Source of the DNA: Lacibacter luteus
GTDB taxonomy: Bacteria > Bacteroidota > Bacteroidia > Chitinophagales > Chitinophagaceae
Direction: 5' to 3'
NCBI RefSeq assembly: GCF_004118265.1
Contig: NZ_SDHW01000001.1
Span: forward strand, 186,001 to 250,000
DNA length: 64,000 nt
The translations under genes were made by a program, and so were the position numbers. This document shows positions 9,329 through 16,497 of this stretch, piece after piece (position 1 is the first letter of the stretch; every line of letters begins with the position of its first letter). The notes beneath the pieces were generated by a model. The model ran no database searches, had not been told where the DNA came from, and saw only the letters and a program-made list of their open reading frames with translations.

Positions 9329-10516
9329 TTGCCATCAATAAAAAAACAAGTTCCGTTGAAACAGTTACGCTATTTATTATTTGTATTACCACTTATTGTT
9401 ATTGGCTTCGCCTCCATGAAAAAAGTAAATCGAACGATTGCTCCCGATCAAACATTAAAAGATGTGTACAAGGATGCATTCCTCATTGGTGCGGCCGTTA
9501 CCCCAGCCATTACATCAGGTGCCGATAAAGCTTCGCAGGATATTGTAGTAAAACATTTCAATACCATTACCGTTGAAAATGTGATGAAGGCTGCCCTGAT
9601 CAATCCGGAGCCCGGTGTGTTTAATTTCAAACCTGCAGATGATTTTGTTGCCTTCGGCGAAAAGAACAAGATGTTTATCATCGGTCACACATTGGTATGG
9701 CACAATCAATGTCCTGCATGGTTTTTTACAAATGCACAGGGAAAACCAAATACAAAAGAAGAACAGATCGAACGGTTGCGGAGTCATATACAAACTGTTG
9801 CCGGACGATATGCCGGTCGTGTACATGCATGGGATGTGGTGAACGAAGTAATTGATGAAGATGGAAACTACCGGCCCACAACATGGGTAAATGCATTTGG
9901 TAACGGTGATACATTGGTGAAATATGCATTTGAGTTTGCTGCACAATATGCGCCCAACACAGAATTGTATTATAACGATTTCAATGCATGGCGTCCTTCA
10001 AAACGGGATGGCATTGTTCGGCTGGTAAAAATGTTGCAGAAGGAAGGCATACGTATTGATGGTGTGGGTATGCAAGGTCATTGGGGATTGAATTATCCTA
10101 AAACAAAATACATTGAAGAGGCGATTGATGCATATGCTGGCTGTAATGTAAAAGTGATGATCACGGAACTGGATGTGGATGTACTGCCGTTAACAAAAGA
10201 AGGACAGATCATTGGTCAAGGGATGGCTGATAAACAATTTCAACTTGAAGAGTTCAAAACATTTTTGGATCCTTATCAAAAAGGTTTACCCGATAGTGTG
10301 CAACGTTTACTAACAAATAGATATGCAGAGTTTTTCAGTATCTTTTACAAACGAAGAGATAAGATCGATCGTGTAACACTGTGGGGAGTGCACGATGGAA
10401 TGAACTGGAAAAATGATTATCCCATACCACGACGCACAAATTATCCTTTGTTATGGGATCGTCAACGACAATCCAAACCTGCCTTGCAGGCAATAATGGC
10501 AGTTCCCGGTAAATAA
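9329..10516 (+). CDS. GH10 endo-beta-1,4-xylanase
   Basis: The 395-residue protein is a single-domain glycoside hydrolase family 10 enzyme. Acid/base Glu173 is in WDVVNEVIDED and nucleophile Glu280 in ITELDVDV; HTLVWHNQCPAWFF and NDFNAW are also conserved. It cleaves internal xylan linkages by a retaining mechanism. No ATG precedes the hydrophobic signal segment LRYLLFVLPLIVIGFAS, so translation probably starts at TTG 9329 (4 bases after the previous stop) or TTG 9356; ATG 9416 would lose the export signal. No binding module is present. It is the only polysaccharide-cleaving enzyme in this module. Confidence 0.93.
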   Translation: MPSIKKQVPLKQLRYLLFVLPLIVIGFASMKKVNRTIAPDQTLKDVYKDAFLIGAAVTPAITSGADKASQDIVVKHFNTITVENVMKAALINPEPGVFNFKPADDFVAFGEKNKMFIIGHTLVWHNQCPAWFFTNAQGKPNTKEEQIERLRSHIQTVAGRYAGRVHAWDVVNEVIDEDGNYRPTTWVNAFGNGDTLVKYAFEFAAQYAPNTELYYNDFNAWRPSKRDGIVRLVKMLQKEGIRIDGVGMQGHWGLNYPKTKYIEEAIDAYAGCNVKVMITELDVDVLPLTKEGQIIGQGMADKQFQLEEFKTFLDPYQKGLPDSVQRLLTNRYAEFFSIFYKRRDKIDRVTLWGVHDGMNWKNDYPIPRRTNYPLLWDRQRQSKPALQAIMAVPGK

Positions 10517-10557
10517 AAATTTGCTGTCTTATACGGCAGCCCTCAACGATTGTTTGC

Positions 10558-11865
10558 ATGCAGTTATTCATTATACTTAGCGCTATTCTTTTACAGGTAT
10601 TTCTCACTGTAAAAAAGATCAACCCGTTTATCTCCTTATTAATTGTGGCAATTCTTGCAGGCCTTGCATTAGGCATGCCCGCTCCTGCTTTGCTGAAATC
10701 AATTGAAAAAGGAGTTGGTAATACATTAGGTGGATTGGCGTTGATCCTTTGCCTCGGTGCAGTGCTTGGAAAAATTTTAGAAGCAAGCGGTGCAGCGGAA
10801 AAAATTGCCATCACCCTTATAAAAAAATTCGGCGAACAAAATATTCAATGGGCAGTATTGCTCACCGGTTTTTTAATTGGTATTCCGTTATATTATAACG
10901 CTGGTTTTGTTATTCTTGTGCCGCTGGTATTTATGCTGGCACGCAAAACAGGATTGCCGCTGTTGTATATCGCTATACCCATGGCTGCATCGCTCAGCAC
11001 TACGCATTGTTTTTTACCACCACATCCGGGTCCTGTTGTATTGGTGAATGCATTTAAAGCAGATATGGGAACGGTGTTGATGTATGGAATTGTTATTGCC
11101 ATACCTGCGGTAATAGTTGCCGGCCCATTCCTTGGGCGATTGGTGAAAGGCATCACATCAAAAGAAACGAACCTGTTCACGTCAATAGAAACAGAATGGA
11201 AAGAACTGCCTGCAGCCTTACCAAGTTTTTTAATTGCCTTACTTCCTGTTTTACTTATTTCGCTGGCTGTTCTTGCACAAAATTTCCTGGCAGATGGATT
11301 ACTGAAAACCGCTTTCCTGTTTATCGGCGATTCAACCATTGCCTTACTACTTGCAGTATTGCTTGCATTTTATGTGTTTGGTGTGCGGAAGAAGATCAGC
11401 ATGGACAAGCAAATGAAATGGCTCAACGATGGTATCTCCGGCATTGCCATGATCTTACTCATTATTACAGCTGGTGGTGTATTTAAACAGGTGTTGCAGG
11501 ATAGTGGCACCGGCGATTACATTGCATCGTTCAGCAGCAAATGGCAAATGCCTCCGTTGATCTTTGCATGGGTGATCACTGCATTACTTCGTGTCACCAT
11601 AGGTTCAGCAACAGTTGCAGGTATTACTGCTGCGGGTATTGTTGCACCGCTAGTAACGAGTGGAACTGCATCACCCGAGTTAATGGTATTGGCCGTTGGT
11701 AGTGGCAGTGTATTTGGTTCGCACATCAACGATTCCGGCTTCTGGATGTATAAAGAATTTTTCAAACTATCACTCAAACAAACATTTCTTTCGTGGACGG
11801 TGATGGAAACAATGATTTCAATTTTGGGGTTGATAGGTGTTTTGTTATTAAACTATTTTATCTGA
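10558..11865 (+). CDS. GntP-family sugar-acid:H+ symporter
   Basis: A 435-residue polytopic membrane protein of the gluconate permease family, with about 12 hydrophobic segments. Recognisable stretches are GLALILCLGAVLGKILEASG, STTHCFLPPHPGPV and GSVFGSHINDSGFW, all typical of GntP. It would import aldonates such as gluconate or xylonate across the inner membrane. Position after the pentonate dehydratase, FAH dehydratase and KGSA dehydrogenase supports pentonate uptake and could bypass the missing sugar dehydrogenase and lactonase (inference). Confidence 0.9.
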   Translation: MQLFIILSAILLQVFLTVKKINPFISLLIVAILAGLALGMPAPALLKSIEKGVGNTLGGLALILCLGAVLGKILEASGAAEKIAITLIKKFGEQNIQWAVLLTGFLIGIPLYYNAGFVILVPLVFMLARKTGLPLLYIAIPMAASLSTTHCFLPPHPGPVVLVNAFKADMGTVLMYGIVIAIPAVIVAGPFLGRLVKGITSKETNLFTSIETEWKELPAALPSFLIALLPVLLISLAVLAQNFLADGLLKTAFLFIGDSTIALLLAVLLAFYVFGVRKKISMDKQMKWLNDGISGIAMILLIITAGGVFKQVLQDSGTGDYIASFSSKWQMPPLIFAWVITALLRVTIGSATVAGITAAGIVAPLVTSGTASPELMVLAVGSGSVFGSHINDSGFWMYKEFFKLSLKQTFLSWTVMETMISILGLIGVLLLNYFI

Positions 11866-11978
11866 TCACTGGATAACGTAATTTATTCCGCAGTGTTTTC
11901 TTTCCTGTTATAAAGCAATTGGATTCTGAGATCAGTCACCTATGAATTTCGGATACTAACTAATTAAAATGGGAGCTT

Positions 11979-12215
11979 ATGGAAATCAACATTATCTCTG
12001 CTGAAAAGCGTGTCATTACGTACTTGATCGAAATACCTGGAGACTTGAAACACTACCAGCCAAAACTTGCAAACAATATTGTGGCAACGGATTCATTTGG
12101 CAATATACTTTTCCATGAAGTGAACGAGGGACGTTTTTCTATCTGGACCAGTCATTACCTGATAAAAGAAGATGCCGGATTTATTGCTACAGGTGTTGAT
12201 TTGTTCTTTTGCTGA
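11979..12215 (+). CDS. Small hypothetical protein (78 aa)
   Basis: I do not recognise this protein. It is short, soluble and without a signal peptide or clear motif; it starts at ATG 11979, preceded by a purine-rich GGGAG at suitable distance. The sequence reads like a small beta-rich domain (VITYLIEIPGDLKHYQP, FSIWTSHYLI). It stands alone in a poorly coding stretch between the permease and the tRNA-Pro region, which lowers confidence that it is expressed. Confidence 0.45.
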   Translation: MEINIISAEKRVITYLIEIPGDLKHYQPKLANNIVATDSFGNILFHEVNEGRFSIWTSHYLIKEDAGFIATGVDLFFC

Positions 12216-12619
12216 AAATTCTGCGTTTACGCCATCAACTGTAATGCGCACATAAATATGTGCTCCCTGTTTATCTGCCTTGCATTTTCGTAAAAGAAAA
12301 CAACGCTGAATGTTTGTCGTTCCATAACGTTGTCTCGTTTGAGGTTTGAAATGATTTGAAATTCACTCTTCACGAAATACCAGTCCGCAGTTTCAAATCC
12401 ATTTCGAATCCTCTGTTTCGTCTTGACTAAATTTGAGACGACAGTATGGATTGCAATGAATTAGATGCTTCTCAGTGAGTACAATTCAAATGCCTGAATG
12501 TACTCACCGATTTACACCATTTTTTTGAGTTTTTTTAATATGATTTGACAGAGACAAAATAAAAAAGACTGCAAATCAGCTGATTCTATAGAGATTGATT
12601 CAACTTAGAATCACCATAG
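12216..12619. other. Non-coding stretch
   Basis: No ORF of convincing quality on either strand. It holds one hairpin (12475-12507) and AT-rich sequence. It separates the pentose module from the tRNA-Pro region. Confidence 0.6.
12475..12507. repeat. Inverted repeat / hairpin
   Basis: GTGAGTACAATTCA and TGAATGTACTCAC form a 13-bp stem with one bulged A and a six-base loop. Downstream are T runs separated by other bases. It could be a transcription stop or an RNA structure; no gene ends close by on the plus strand except the 78-aa ORF 260 bases upstream. Confidence 0.5.
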
Positions 12620-12676
12620 TCGGGATGACTGGATTCGAACTAGCGATCTTCCGCCTATTGCGGGATGCGTTACCGT
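12620..12676 (-). pseudogene. tRNA-Pro-like 3' fragment
   Basis: Read on the minus strand this contains a D-arm end (CGGTAACGCA), a hairpin TCCCGC..GCGGAAG in place of a normal anticodon arm, a T-arm with GTTCGAATC, and an acceptor 3' strand CATCCCG plus A. It lacks the 5' acceptor strand and the first half of the D-arm, so it cannot fold as a complete tRNA. It closely matches the intact tRNA-Pro about 55 bases away outside the anticodon arm. Confidence 0.65.
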
Positions 12677-12694
12677 TCAATGTTTTATGAAACA

Positions 12695-12724
12695 CAAAAG
12701 CTTCACTTTTCAGTGAAGCTTTTT
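12695..12724 (-). terminator. Terminator downstream of tRNA-Pro
   Basis: AAAAGCTTCACT and AGTGAAGCTTTT form a symmetric hairpin with T runs on both strands. It lies six bases after the 3' end of tRNA-Pro on the minus strand and would end that transcript. Confidence 0.7.
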
Positions 12725-12730
12725 ATTCAG

Positions 12731-12804
12731 TCGGGACGACTAGATTCGAACTAGCGACCCCTTGCACCCCATGCAAGTGCGCTACCGGGCTGCGCTACGT
12801 CCCG
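12731..12804 (-). tRNA. tRNA-Pro (anticodon GGG)
   Basis: The 74-base gene folds fully: acceptor CGGGACG/CGTCCCG with discriminator A, D-arm GCGC/GCGC, anticodon arm CTTGC-ATGGGGT-GCAAG, and T-arm GCTAG/CTAGT around TTCGAAT (the outer pair is G-T). The C1 start and GGG anticodon identify proline, reading CCC/CCU. CCA is not encoded. On the minus strand the GIY-YIG stop codon is only three bases before the tRNA 5' end, and partial tRNA-Pro copies lie on both sides. Confidence 0.93.
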
Positions 12805-12807
12805 AAC

Positions 12808-13050
12808 TCATACAAGACCTTGATCCTGTAAGTATCTTTTGATTCCTCTTTTTTTTATTTTCAATTCCAGTTGAGCTGCACTTGATCGAGAAGTGCATTC
12901 AAATGTTGTAATTAAAATCCAAGGAATACCTTTTGATGTATAATTACCTTTTCCTGCATTATGCTGATTTAATCTGATACTTACATTTTCAGTATAGCCA
13001 GCATAATACTTTTCTAAAGAACTACTAAAGAGAATATATACGTAAAACAT
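12808..13050 (-). CDS. Small GIY-YIG nuclease-domain protein
   Basis: An 80-residue stand-alone GIY-YIG domain. YVYIL at residues 3-7 and YYAGYT at 15-20 are the two motif strands, Arg26 (IRLNQHN) is the catalytic arginine and Glu62 (LELKIKK) the metal-binding glutamate. Small proteins of this type are common in Bacteroidota and lack a separate DNA-binding domain. Its ATG comes just after a tRNA-Pro 5'-half fragment, and its stop is three bases from the intact tRNA-Pro, so it appears to share the tRNA promoter. Activity as a site-specific endonuclease is inference. Confidence 0.88.
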   Translation of the reverse strand: MFYVYILFSSSLEKYYAGYTENVSIRLNQHNAGKGNYTSKGIPWILITTFECTSRSSAAQLELKIKKRGIKRYLQDQGLV

Positions 13051-13075
13051 AAACTCTCTATTTTGATCAGCAGCC

Positions 13076-13124
13076 CTCCCGCCTCCGGCGGGATGCGCTA
13101 CCGGGCTGCGCTACGTCCCGAACA
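13076..13124 (-). pseudogene. tRNA-Pro-like 5' half with altered anticodon hairpin
   Basis: On the minus strand the sequence starts CGGGACGTAGCGCAGCCCGG, identical to the 5' half of the intact tRNA-Pro. It then has TCCCGCC-GGA-GGCGGGA, a 7-bp stem that replaces the anticodon arm. T-arm and 3' acceptor strand are absent; the GIY-YIG start codon follows about 25 bases later. It is not a functional tRNA. Confidence 0.75.
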
Positions 13125-13162
13125 AAGAACGAAAATCCACCCCTGGATTTCATTCGGGGTTG

Positions 13163-13195
13163 CAAATGTAAGAATTCTATCTATTTGACACAAAA
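13163..13195 (-). promoter_or_regulatory. Bacteroidota-type promoter for the tRNA-Pro fragment / GIY-YIG / tRNA-Pro unit
   Basis: On the minus strand TTTTG (-33 box, 13191-13195) is followed after 20 bases by TACATTTG (-7 box, 13163-13170), a good match to the Bacteroidota TTTG-N19/21-TAnnTTTG consensus. It points into the 5' tRNA half and then the GIY-YIG gene and tRNA-Pro. No better promoter was seen between the GIY-YIG start and the tRNA. Confidence 0.65.
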
Positions 13196-13244
13196 TCAAT
13201 CAAAAAAAACGATCTTAGCGGCGCAATAATTATCCTATAGGTAC

Positions 13245-14510
13245 ATGACTATTCTTATTCGTCAGGCGCATATTATCGATCCGCTTTCAACTTTTCATAA
13301 GAGTACACAAGATGTTTTTATTGAGAACGGCCGCATCAGCAAAATCGGTTCACTACCCGATCAGCAAGCCGATAAAGTGATTGAAGCAAATAACCTGCAT
13401 CTGTCACCAGGCTGGGTTGATGTGTTTGCTCATTTTTGCGATCCGGGTTTTGAGTTTAAAGAAACATTGGAAACAGGTATTGCAGCTGCAGCAGCTGGTG
13501 GCTTTACCGAAGTGCTCCTCTTGCCTAATACCAATCCGATCGTAACAGGTAAGTCGCAGGTAGAGTACATGGTGCAGAAAGCAAAAAATGAAGTGGTGAG
13601 TGTACATCCGTTGGGTGCAGTTACCAAACAAACAGAGGGTAAAGAGCTTGCAGAAATGTACGATATGAAAGCTGCAGGTGCTGTTGCTTTTACTGATGGA
13701 TTACACCCTGTACAATCTGCAGGTTTGTTGTTGAAAGCACTGCAGTATGTGAAAGCATTTGAGGGAACGATCATCCAAATACCCGACGATAAAACGATCG
13801 GCACTTATGGTTTAATGAATGAAGGCATCATCAGTACAAGACTGGGTTTGCCGGGCAAACCAATTCTTGCAGAAGAAATTCAGGTTGCCAGAGATATTAA
13901 ACTTGCACGTTATGCTGAATCGAAACTGCATTTCACAGGTATTACATCGCCAAAGAGTATTGATTATATTAACCGTGCAAAACAAAGCGGTGCAGCTATC
14001 AGTTGCTCGGTAACGCCTGCTCATCTTTATTTTACCGATGAAGATCTGCAGACCTACGATACCAACCTTAAATTATATCCGCCGGTGCGTACAGCAAATG
14101 AACGTGATGCTTTAAGACAAGCTGTTTTAAATGGTGGCATCGATTGTATTACTACACACCACGAGCCACATGAATATGATAGTAAAGTGTGTGAGTTTGA
14201 ATATGCAAAACCCGGTATGATTGGTCTTGAAACATGTTACGGTGTAATGGGGGCTGTATTTGCTGATGCGTTGAGTACAGAACGTTGGGTTGAGCTGGTT
14301 TGCAGCAATCCACGTAAATTGATGCAGCTTTCGCAACCTGTAATTAAAGAAGGTGAACCGGCGAATGTAACAATCTTCGATCCGATGGCGACATATGTGT
14401 TTACTGAAGATGCCATTCGTTCCAAATCGAAAAATTCTGCCTTTGTTGGTAAGGAATTAAAAGGTAAAGTGATTGGCATCATCAATAACAATCAACTAAA
14501 ACTCAACTAA
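13245..14510 (+). CDS. Dihydroorotase-like amidohydrolase with degenerate metal site
   Basis: A 421-residue protein with the dihydroorotase fold along its whole length (PGWVDVFAHFCDPG near residues 56-68, NTNPIVTG, GLETCYGVMGAVF). The usual HxH metal motif reads VFAHF here, so the first histidine is lost (Phe61), and the usual ATDHAPH reads ITTHHEPH, with His305 in place of the metal-binding aspartate. It may thus be a structural or regulatory partner of aspartate transcarbamoylase, or have another role, rather than an active dihydroorotase. It forms a tight plus-strand row with DUF4199 and a GT2 gene. Confidence 0.82.
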   Translation: MTILIRQAHIIDPLSTFHKSTQDVFIENGRISKIGSLPDQQADKVIEANNLHLSPGWVDVFAHFCDPGFEFKETLETGIAAAAAGGFTEVLLLPNTNPIVTGKSQVEYMVQKAKNEVVSVHPLGAVTKQTEGKELAEMYDMKAAGAVAFTDGLHPVQSAGLLLKALQYVKAFEGTIIQIPDDKTIGTYGLMNEGIISTRLGLPGKPILAEEIQVARDIKLARYAESKLHFTGITSPKSIDYINRAKQSGAAISCSVTPAHLYFTDEDLQTYDTNLKLYPPVRTANERDALRQAVLNGGIDCITTHHEPHEYDSKVCEFEYAKPGMIGLETCYGVMGAVFADALSTERWVELVCSNPRKLMQLSQPVIKEGEPANVTIFDPMATYVFTEDAIRSKSKNSAFVGKELKGKVIGIINNNQLKLN

Positions 14511-14520
14511 ACTTTTGTTT

Positions 14521-15066
14521 ATGGAAACAAAGCAATCAAATCCCTTATTACAGTTCGGTCTTTTGTCGGCTCTTATTGGTGTTATCGCTTATATTGGTTT
14601 GTATCTGGGCGGTGTAAAAATTTTAATGAGTCCGTTGGCTTTTGTTACCAGTTATGTACTGCCGATTATTTTTGCTGTAATGGCCTGCATTGCGGCTAAA
14701 AAGCAAAATCATGGATTTCTTGAATTTGGTAAAGCATTAAAAATAAGCTTTGGTGTTTTTGTGCTTACTGCACTGGCCGTTTCTGTTCTTTCTTATATAC
14801 TTTTTAATTTCATTGATCTTGAATTTAAACAGGCAATGGTTGAAGAATCGTTGAATATGTCGGAAAAGATGCTGAAAAAATTCGGTGCATCGCAGGATCA
14901 GATAGAAAAAGCTATGGATGAGGCAAGAAAGAAAGACAGCTTCAGTATTGGCAACATGCTGCTGGGTTTTGCTTTCAGTTGTTTTATTTATTTCCTCTTC
15001 TCTTTGATTATTGCTGCAATTGTGAAAAAGAAGAATCCCGAAAACGAAATGCCACAAACACTTTAA
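14521..15066 (+). CDS. DUF4199 membrane protein
   Basis: A 181-residue protein with four predicted membrane helices (near residues 9-31, 35-57, 75-97 and 145-167) and a charged loop with coiled-coil character between helices 3 and 4 (SEKMLKKFGASQDQIEKAMD). This layout is that of DUF4199, a Bacteroidota family of unknown role. ATG 14521 is preferred to the in-frame TTG two codons earlier. It starts 10 bases after the dihydroorotase-like gene and ends 7 bases before the GT2 gene, so the three are probably one operon. Confidence 0.85.
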   Translation: METKQSNPLLQFGLLSALIGVIAYIGLYLGGVKILMSPLAFVTSYVLPIIFAVMACIAAKKQNHGFLEFGKALKISFGVFVLTALAVSVLSYILFNFIDLEFKQAMVEESLNMSEKMLKKFGASQDQIEKAMDEARKKDSFSIGNMLLGFAFSCFIYFLFSLIIAAIVKKKNPENEMPQTL

Positions 15067-15073
15067 ACTACAC

Positions 15074-16018
15074 ATGAACTTAAGCATAGTTATACCCCTG
15101 AAAGATGAAGCCGAATCGTTACCGGAGCTTTGTGCATGGATTGAACGTGTGGTAAACGAACAGCAGCTGAGCTACGAAATTATTTTGGTTGATGATGGCA
15201 GTACAGATGATTCCTGGAAAGTGATCAAGGAATTGCGTTCGGCCAACAGCAACATTAAAGGCATTCGCTTTCAACGGAACTATGGTAAGTCTGCTGCGTT
15301 GAACGAAGGTTTTAAAGCTGCACTTGGTGAAGTTGTGATTACAATGGATGCTGATTTGCAGGATAGTCCCGATGAAATTCCTGAGTTATATAAAATGATT
15401 ACAGCTGATGGTTTTGATTTGGTGAGTGGCTGGAAAAAAGTGCGTTATGATAATACGCTCACAAAAAATATTCCGTCGAAATTGTTTAATGCAGCTACCC
15501 GTAAAATGAGTGGCATTTACCTGCACGATTTTAATTGCGGACTAAAGGCATACAATGGTCGTGTGGTAAAAAGCATAGAAGTATATGGCGAAATGCATCG
15601 CTATATTCCTGTGTTAGCCAAGTGGGCAGGGTTTCGTAACATTGGGGAGAAAGTTGTTGAACATCGTAAACGCAAATACGGTGTAACCAAGTTTGGCTGG
15701 GATCGTTTTGTAAATGGATTCCTCGATCTTGCAACCATTACATTCGTGGGCAAGTTTGGTAAACGCCCAATGCACTTTTTTGGTTTGTGGGGTTCCTTGT
15801 TTTTTCTGCTGGGTTTTGGAATCAGTGCTTATCTCGTTATAGCCAAGCTGGTTGATTTTAACTTCTCCATCACCAATCGTCCAACATTTTTTATTGCGTT
15901 GGTGGCAATGGTTATTGGTACACAATTATTTCTTGCCGGTTTTATTGGAGAGTTGATCAGTCGAAGTTCTTCCGAAAGAAATTTTTATTTAATTGGAGAG
16001 AAAGCAGGGATAGAATAA
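15074..16018 (+). CDS. GT2 glycosyltransferase, polyprenyl-phosphate glycosyltransferase type
   Basis: The 314-residue protein has an N-terminal GT-A domain with IVIPLKDEAESLPEL, ILVDDGSTDDSW, and the metal-binding DADLQDSPDEIP, then two C-terminal membrane helices (about residues 230-255 and 268-293). This is the DPM1/ArnC/GtrB-like architecture, which transfers a sugar from a nucleotide donor to undecaprenyl phosphate on the inner face of the membrane. Donor sugar is unknown. It closes the DHOase-like/DUF4199/GT2 row. Confidence 0.9.
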   Translation: MNLSIVIPLKDEAESLPELCAWIERVVNEQQLSYEIILVDDGSTDDSWKVIKELRSANSNIKGIRFQRNYGKSAALNEGFKAALGEVVITMDADLQDSPDEIPELYKMITADGFDLVSGWKKVRYDNTLTKNIPSKLFNAATRKMSGIYLHDFNCGLKAYNGRVVKSIEVYGEMHRYIPVLAKWAGFRNIGEKVVEHRKRKYGVTKFGWDRFVNGFLDLATITFVGKFGKRPMHFFGLWGSLFFLLGFGISAYLVIAKLVDFNFSITNRPTFFIALVAMVIGTQLFLAGFIGELISRSSSERNFYLIGEKAGIE

Positions 16019-16025
16019 AATAGAA

Positions 16026-16063
16026 ACACAGATTTGACTGATTGGATAGATTTACACTGATTA
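16026..16063. repeat. Left inverted flank of GxxExxY gene
   Basis: Degenerate units ACAGATTT, ACTGATT, TAGATTTACACTGATT. The same units appear in reverse complement just after the GxxExxY gene (16461-16497), giving imperfect inverted flanks. Confidence 0.5.
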
Positions 16064-16078
16064 CTCAACTTTAGATCT

Positions 16079-16462
16079 ATGTATCTTCATCAGGAGCTGA
16101 CCGAAAAAATCATTCGTTGTTTTTATAACGTATACAATGAACTCGGGTACGGCTTTCTTGAAAAAGTATATGAAAATGATTTGCTGATTGAGTTGAGAAA
16201 TAACGGGCTTAGTGCTGAAAGTCAGTTCCCAATCAAAGTATATTATCAGGAAAAAGAAGTGGGTAGTTATTATGCGGATATTTTAGTAGAAGGTAAGGTG
16301 ATACTTGAATTAAAAGCAGGCGATATGGAGGAAACAATTCTTAATCATGAATTGCAGATCACAAACTATCTAAAAGCTACAAATTACGAAGTCGGTCTTT
16401 TGCTGTTATTTGGTACCAAACCGCAGGTTAAACGAAAAATTTTCACTAACGATCTAAAATAA
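16079..16462 (+). CDS. GxxExxY protein (PD-(D/E)XK-like)
   Basis: A 127-residue protein with the family signature GYGFLEKVYE near residue 22, followed by ADILVEGKVILELKAG, whose D...ExK pattern resembles a PD-(D/E)XK nuclease core. The family (PF13366-like) is widespread and of unknown function. It stands between two glycosyltransferase genes but is bordered by inverted short CTGATT-type repeats, suggesting an inserted unit rather than part of the sugar operon. Confidence 0.88.
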   Translation: MYLHQELTEKIIRCFYNVYNELGYGFLEKVYENDLLIELRNNGLSAESQFPIKVYYQEKEVGSYYADILVEGKVILELKAGDMEETILNHELQITNYLKATNYEVGLLLLFGTKPQVKRKIFTNDLK

Positions 16463-16497
16463 ATCTGTTCAATCAGCAGAATCAGTTTAATCAGTGA
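16461..16497. repeat. Right inverted flank of GxxExxY gene
   Basis: AAATCTGTTCAATCAGC then AATCAGTTTAATCAGT, reverse-complement counterparts of the left flank at 16026-16063. The GTG start proposed for the next gene lies at its right end. Confidence 0.5.

Noticed and set aside
12620-12676. Second functional tRNA-Pro
   Set aside because: No 5' acceptor strand and no standard anticodon loop; it cannot form a cloverleaf.
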